Below are positions 5,179 through 6,223 of a stretch of 6,223 nucleotides of DNA, piece by piece. A model generated the notes under the pieces. It was given only the letters and a program-made list of their open reading frames with translations, had not been told where the DNA came from and made no database searches. The position numbers and the translations under genes were made by a program. The stretch's first letter is position 1. Every line of letters starts with the position of its first letter. The stretch comes from an archaeon (GTDB taxonomy: Archaea; Micrarchaeota; Micrarchaeia; Anstonellales; Bilamarchaeaceae), in contig JAGVPF010000068.1 in NCBI GenBank assembly GCA_020052325.1, forward strand, positions 1 through 6,223, read 5' to 3'.

Positions 5179-5394
5179 TCACTTGCGCCCCCTTTTCAGT
5201 TCAGCAAGCGAGGTTACATTTCCTTTTTTTGCCTCTTCCCTTCTTCTTTCTATCTCGGCAATGAATTGCGGGTTCAGGGACAACCTATCCTCGATAAGGT
5301 CCTCTATGACCTCCTCATATGTCTCGCTATCGCTCATCTTCATCTCTTCGAGCTTTTTCTTGAGTTCTGCTGAAATCTTTACTGTAGTATACAT
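5179..5394 (-). CDS. ribbon-helix-helix antitoxin partner of the RelE/ParE toxin
   Basis: 71-aa protein. The N terminus, MYTTVKISAELKKKLEEMK (1-19), then ETYEEVIEDLIEDRL (24-38), has the ribbon-helix-helix pattern: a short basic strand and two helices, which dimerise to bind operator DNA. The C-terminal segment (41-71) is highly charged, with FIAEIERRREEAKKG and TSLAELKRG. This resembles the toxin-wrapping tails of ParD/RelB-type antitoxins. It is first in the operon, immediately adjacent to the toxin. No SD precedes ATG 5394, and a TATA-like box is centred about 27 bp upstream, so the mRNA is probably leaderless. The start codon lies inside a perfect 26-bp palindrome, the probable operator for self-repression. 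The call is by architecture and gene order; the exact antitoxin family is not resolved. Confidence 0.82.
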   Translation of the reverse strand: MYTTVKISAELKKKLEEMKMSDSETYEEVIEDLIEDRLSLNPQFIAEIERRREEAKKGNVTSLAELKRGRK

Positions 5395-5412
5395 AAGTAT
5401 ACTTATGTATAC
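5387..5412. promoter_or_regulatory. perfect 26-bp palindrome, probable toxin-antitoxin operator
   Basis: GTATACATAAGTA (5387-5399) is followed directly by its exact reverse complement (5400-5412). The palindrome covers the antitoxin start codon (5394-5392) and the predicted TSS on the minus strand. It also lies 36 bp upstream of the ATG of the divergent zinc-ribbon gene. A ribbon-helix-helix antitoxin typically binds such symmetric sites. Binding here would block the antitoxin promoter and perhaps the divergent one. The symmetry is seen; the operator role is inferred. Confidence 0.75.
5403..5412 (+). promoter_or_regulatory. possible TATA element for the zinc-ribbon gene, inside the palindrome
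   Basis: TTATGTATAC on the plus strand is centred near 5408. A TSS 26 bp downstream would be near 5434, giving a leader of about 15 nt that carries the GGGGTG SD. The TTTAAAAAA at 5418-5426 is an alternative, but it would place the TSS downstream of the SD. Confidence 0.35.
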
Positions 5413-5417
5413 AAACC

Positions 5418-5426
5418 TTTAAAAAA
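5418..5426 (-). promoter_or_regulatory. TATA-like box of the antitoxin-toxin operon
   Basis: TTTTTTAAA on the minus strand is centred about 27 bp upstream of ATG 5394. This predicts transcription starting at or next to the start codon and explains the lack of an SD. Confidence 0.5.
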
Positions 5427-5436
5427 CATTTTTTTC

Positions 5437-5442
5437 GGGGTG
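5437..5442 (+). promoter_or_regulatory. ribosome binding site of the zinc-ribbon gene
   Basis: GGGGTG lies 6 nt before ATG 5449. The GTG at 5440-5442, which is in frame with the gene, is part of this SD rather than the start. Confidence 0.65.
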
Positions 5443-5448
5443 TTATGC

Positions 5449-5649
5449 ATGTCTGAAAAGAATGTAGCATTCTGCCCCAAATGCAAATCCCGGATCGAAG
5501 CGAAAGACTTCTTCTCCCGGGGAGGAACGAGCGACTGGCGGGTTGAGGGGCCGGGAGTGAATATCACATGCCCGAAATGCAACCATTCCGGTCCGCCGGC
5601 TGAAGCCACGCCCGCAGAATACAAGAAACCGGCTGGAAAAGGCAACTGA
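5449..5649 (+). CDS. small zinc-ribbon protein of unknown function
   Basis: 66-aa protein with two CPKC knuckles, Cys9/Cys12 and Cys41/Cys44, separated by 28 residues. This is a typical spacing for a single zinc ribbon binding one Zn(II). The middle (13-40) contains FFSRGGTSDWRVEGPGVNITCPKC, and the second knuckle is followed by NHSG. The tail (47-66) is Pro/Ala/Lys-rich and probably disordered. Zinc ribbons of this kind bind nucleic acid or protein partners in transcription, translation or RNA processing; nothing here narrows that down. The gene is divergent from the toxin-antitoxin operon, and its upstream region shares the 26-bp palindrome, so co-regulation is possible. It converges with the next gene, leaving only 8 bp between stop codons. 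ATG 5449 is chosen because the SD GGGGTG lies 6 nt upstream. Base composition is like the GC-richer neighbours, not like the toxin-antitoxin genes. Confidence 0.75.
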   Translation: MSEKNVAFCPKCKSRIEAKDFFSRGGTSDWRVEGPGVNITCPKCNHSGPPAEATPAEYKKPAGKGN

Positions 5650-5657
5650 CCCGGGCA

Positions 5658-6164
5658 TCAGGGCGGCCAGGCATCGAACCGCACCTGGGACGAATCGATT
5701 TCCGCCCTGATTCTCACGCATCCGAGCGCGCCGTCCGCGCCCGGCATGAGCGGCAGCCTCTCCAATGTCACCCTGAAAACCCGCATGTCGGGAAGCATCC
5801 CGCCCCAGACCTTCTCGGTTTCCCCCTCGCGGATTTGATGCTCGCTCTCATACTGCCCGCTGTTGAACGCCATGCATACAAGCCTACCCGAACCGTCGAT
5901 ATGCGTGAACGAGAGCCGCAAGGTCCCCCGTCCGGCCTTGACCACAATCGCGTCCCCGCACCGGACCTTCTTCACGATGTCGGATTCATGCCTGGTTTCG
6001 AGGTCGAGTTCGGCAAGCGCGTTCCCGGATGTTTTTCCGCATCCTTTTACGATTGCCTCTGCCTGGCATTCGATTATCCTGCGTGACGGGGGCTCGGGCA
6101 TCCTGCCGTGCCTCCTGAAGTAGGCGCTGCAGAAATCCCCTACTTTCACGCTTCCTCCGGCCAT
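5658..6164 (-). CDS. hypothetical protein, 168 aa, not recognised
   Basis: I do not recognise this protein. It has no signal peptide, no long hydrophobic segment and no coiled coil, so it is probably soluble. An N-terminal part (1-45) is basic with three cysteines (12, 33, 42), including FCSAYFRRHGRMPEPPSRRIIECQ. The rest alternates polar and hydrophobic residues as in beta strands (DAIVVKAGRGTLRLSFTHIDGSGRLVCMAF at about 71-100; MRVFRVTLERLPL at about 127-139; CVRIRAEIDSSQVRFDAW at about 149-166). This suggests a mainly beta fold. Further cysteines are at 69, 97 and 149, and they do not form paired CxxC motifs. No SD precedes ATG 6164, but a TATA-like box is centred about 28 bp upstream, suggesting a leaderless mRNA. 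Codon use resembles the other GC-rich genes, and the frame is long and uninterrupted, so it is very likely a real gene. Confidence 0.7.
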   Translation of the reverse strand: MAGGSVKVGDFCSAYFRRHGRMPEPPSRRIIECQAEAIVKGCGKTSGNALAELDLETRHESDIVKKVRCGDAIVVKAGRGTLRLSFTHIDGSGRLVCMAFNSGQYESEHQIREGETEKVWGGMLPDMRVFRVTLERLPLMPGADGALGCVRIRAEIDSSQVRFDAWPP

Positions 6165-6188
6165 ATCAAGAAATAGTGTGGTATAAGG

Positions 6189-6196
6189 TTTAAAAA
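6189..6196 (-). promoter_or_regulatory. TATA-like box of the 168-aa hypothetical gene
   Basis: TTTTTAAA on the minus strand is centred about 28 bp upstream of ATG 6164. It is the same sequence as the box of the ribosomal operon. The spacing puts the TSS at the start codon. Confidence 0.55.
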
Positions 6197-6200
6197 TAAG

Positions 6201-6223
6201 TTAGAAAGAAAGAAAAAAGAAAG
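6201..6223 (-). terminator. pyrimidine-rich tract at the window edge, possible terminator of an upstream gene
   Basis: The minus strand here is almost only T and C with runs of 3-6 T, like the tract after P1. It may end a minus-strand gene lying beyond the right edge. That gene is not visible, so the call is tentative. Confidence 0.35.

Noticed and set aside
5387..5412. Palindrome as a phage or element attachment site or inverted terminal repeat
   Set aside because: There is no second copy at the other end of the toxin-antitoxin module, no integrase or transposase, and no tRNA. Its place over a start codon fits an operator better.
5171..5422. Plus-strand frame opposite the antitoxin
   Set aside because: It is antisense to the antitoxin, which has the ribbon-helix-helix pattern and the correct gene order with the toxin.
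5403..5721. Minus-strand frames over the zinc-ribbon gene
   Set aside because: The plus-strand product has two CPKC knuckles and an SD. The minus-strand products have neither recognisable motifs nor starts.

Overview
The window looks like a piece of an archaeal chromosome. The evidence is an archaeal-type ribosomal stalk operon (uL1, uL10/P0, P1/aL12), the archaeal AMP phosphorylase and ribose-1,5-bisphosphate isomerase pair, TATA-like elements 26-29 bp upstream of start codons that have no Shine-Dalgarno (SD) sequence, and T-rich putative terminators. Coding is compact: no gene-free stretch exceeds about 130 bp. The genes are small and ribosomal protein uL10 is shortened. These traits would fit a small-genome (DPANN-type) archaeon, but that placement is an inference; the family assignments are much firmer than the lineage.

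Layout, left to right. At 1-291 (+) is the C-terminal part of an Lrp/AsnC-family regulator cut by the window edge. It converges with a long minus-strand block that is read from right to left. From 2854 down to 333 lie the R15P isomerase gene (e2b2-type) and the AMP phosphorylase gene (deoA-type), behind their own TATA-like box and apparently leaderless. From 4850 down to 2985 lie uL1, uL10 and P1, each with a good SD, behind a TATA-like box and a leader of about 38 nt that contains a hairpin touching the uL1 SD. From 5394 down to 4930 is a two-gene toxin-antitoxin module (ribbon-helix-helix antitoxin, RelE/ParE toxin). Its operator candidate is a perfect 26-bp palindrome over the antitoxin start codon. 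Divergent from it is a 66-aa zinc-ribbon protein at 5449-5649 (+). At 5658-6164 (-) is an unrecognised 168-aa protein, again apparently leaderless. The right edge ends in a pyrimidine-rich (minus strand) tract that may be the terminator of a gene outside the window.

How the genes work together. The isomerase and phosphorylase catalyse consecutive steps of the archaeal AMP salvage route: AMP to ribose-1,5-bisphosphate to ribulose-1,5-bisphosphate. That route normally feeds a type III RubisCO, which is not in the window. uL1, uL10 and P1 build the L1 stalk and the GTPase-activating stalk of the 50S subunit. The toxin-antitoxin pair is visibly more AT-rich than its neighbours and sits directly upstream of the ribosomal operon, so it may be a later insertion.

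I found no CRISPR array, tRNA, rRNA or transposase. Nothing here amounts to a clearly new multi-gene system. The points most worth a second look are the 26-bp palindrome shared by divergent promoters, the tail-less uL10, the hairpins in the ribosomal operon, and the unrecognised 168-aa protein.
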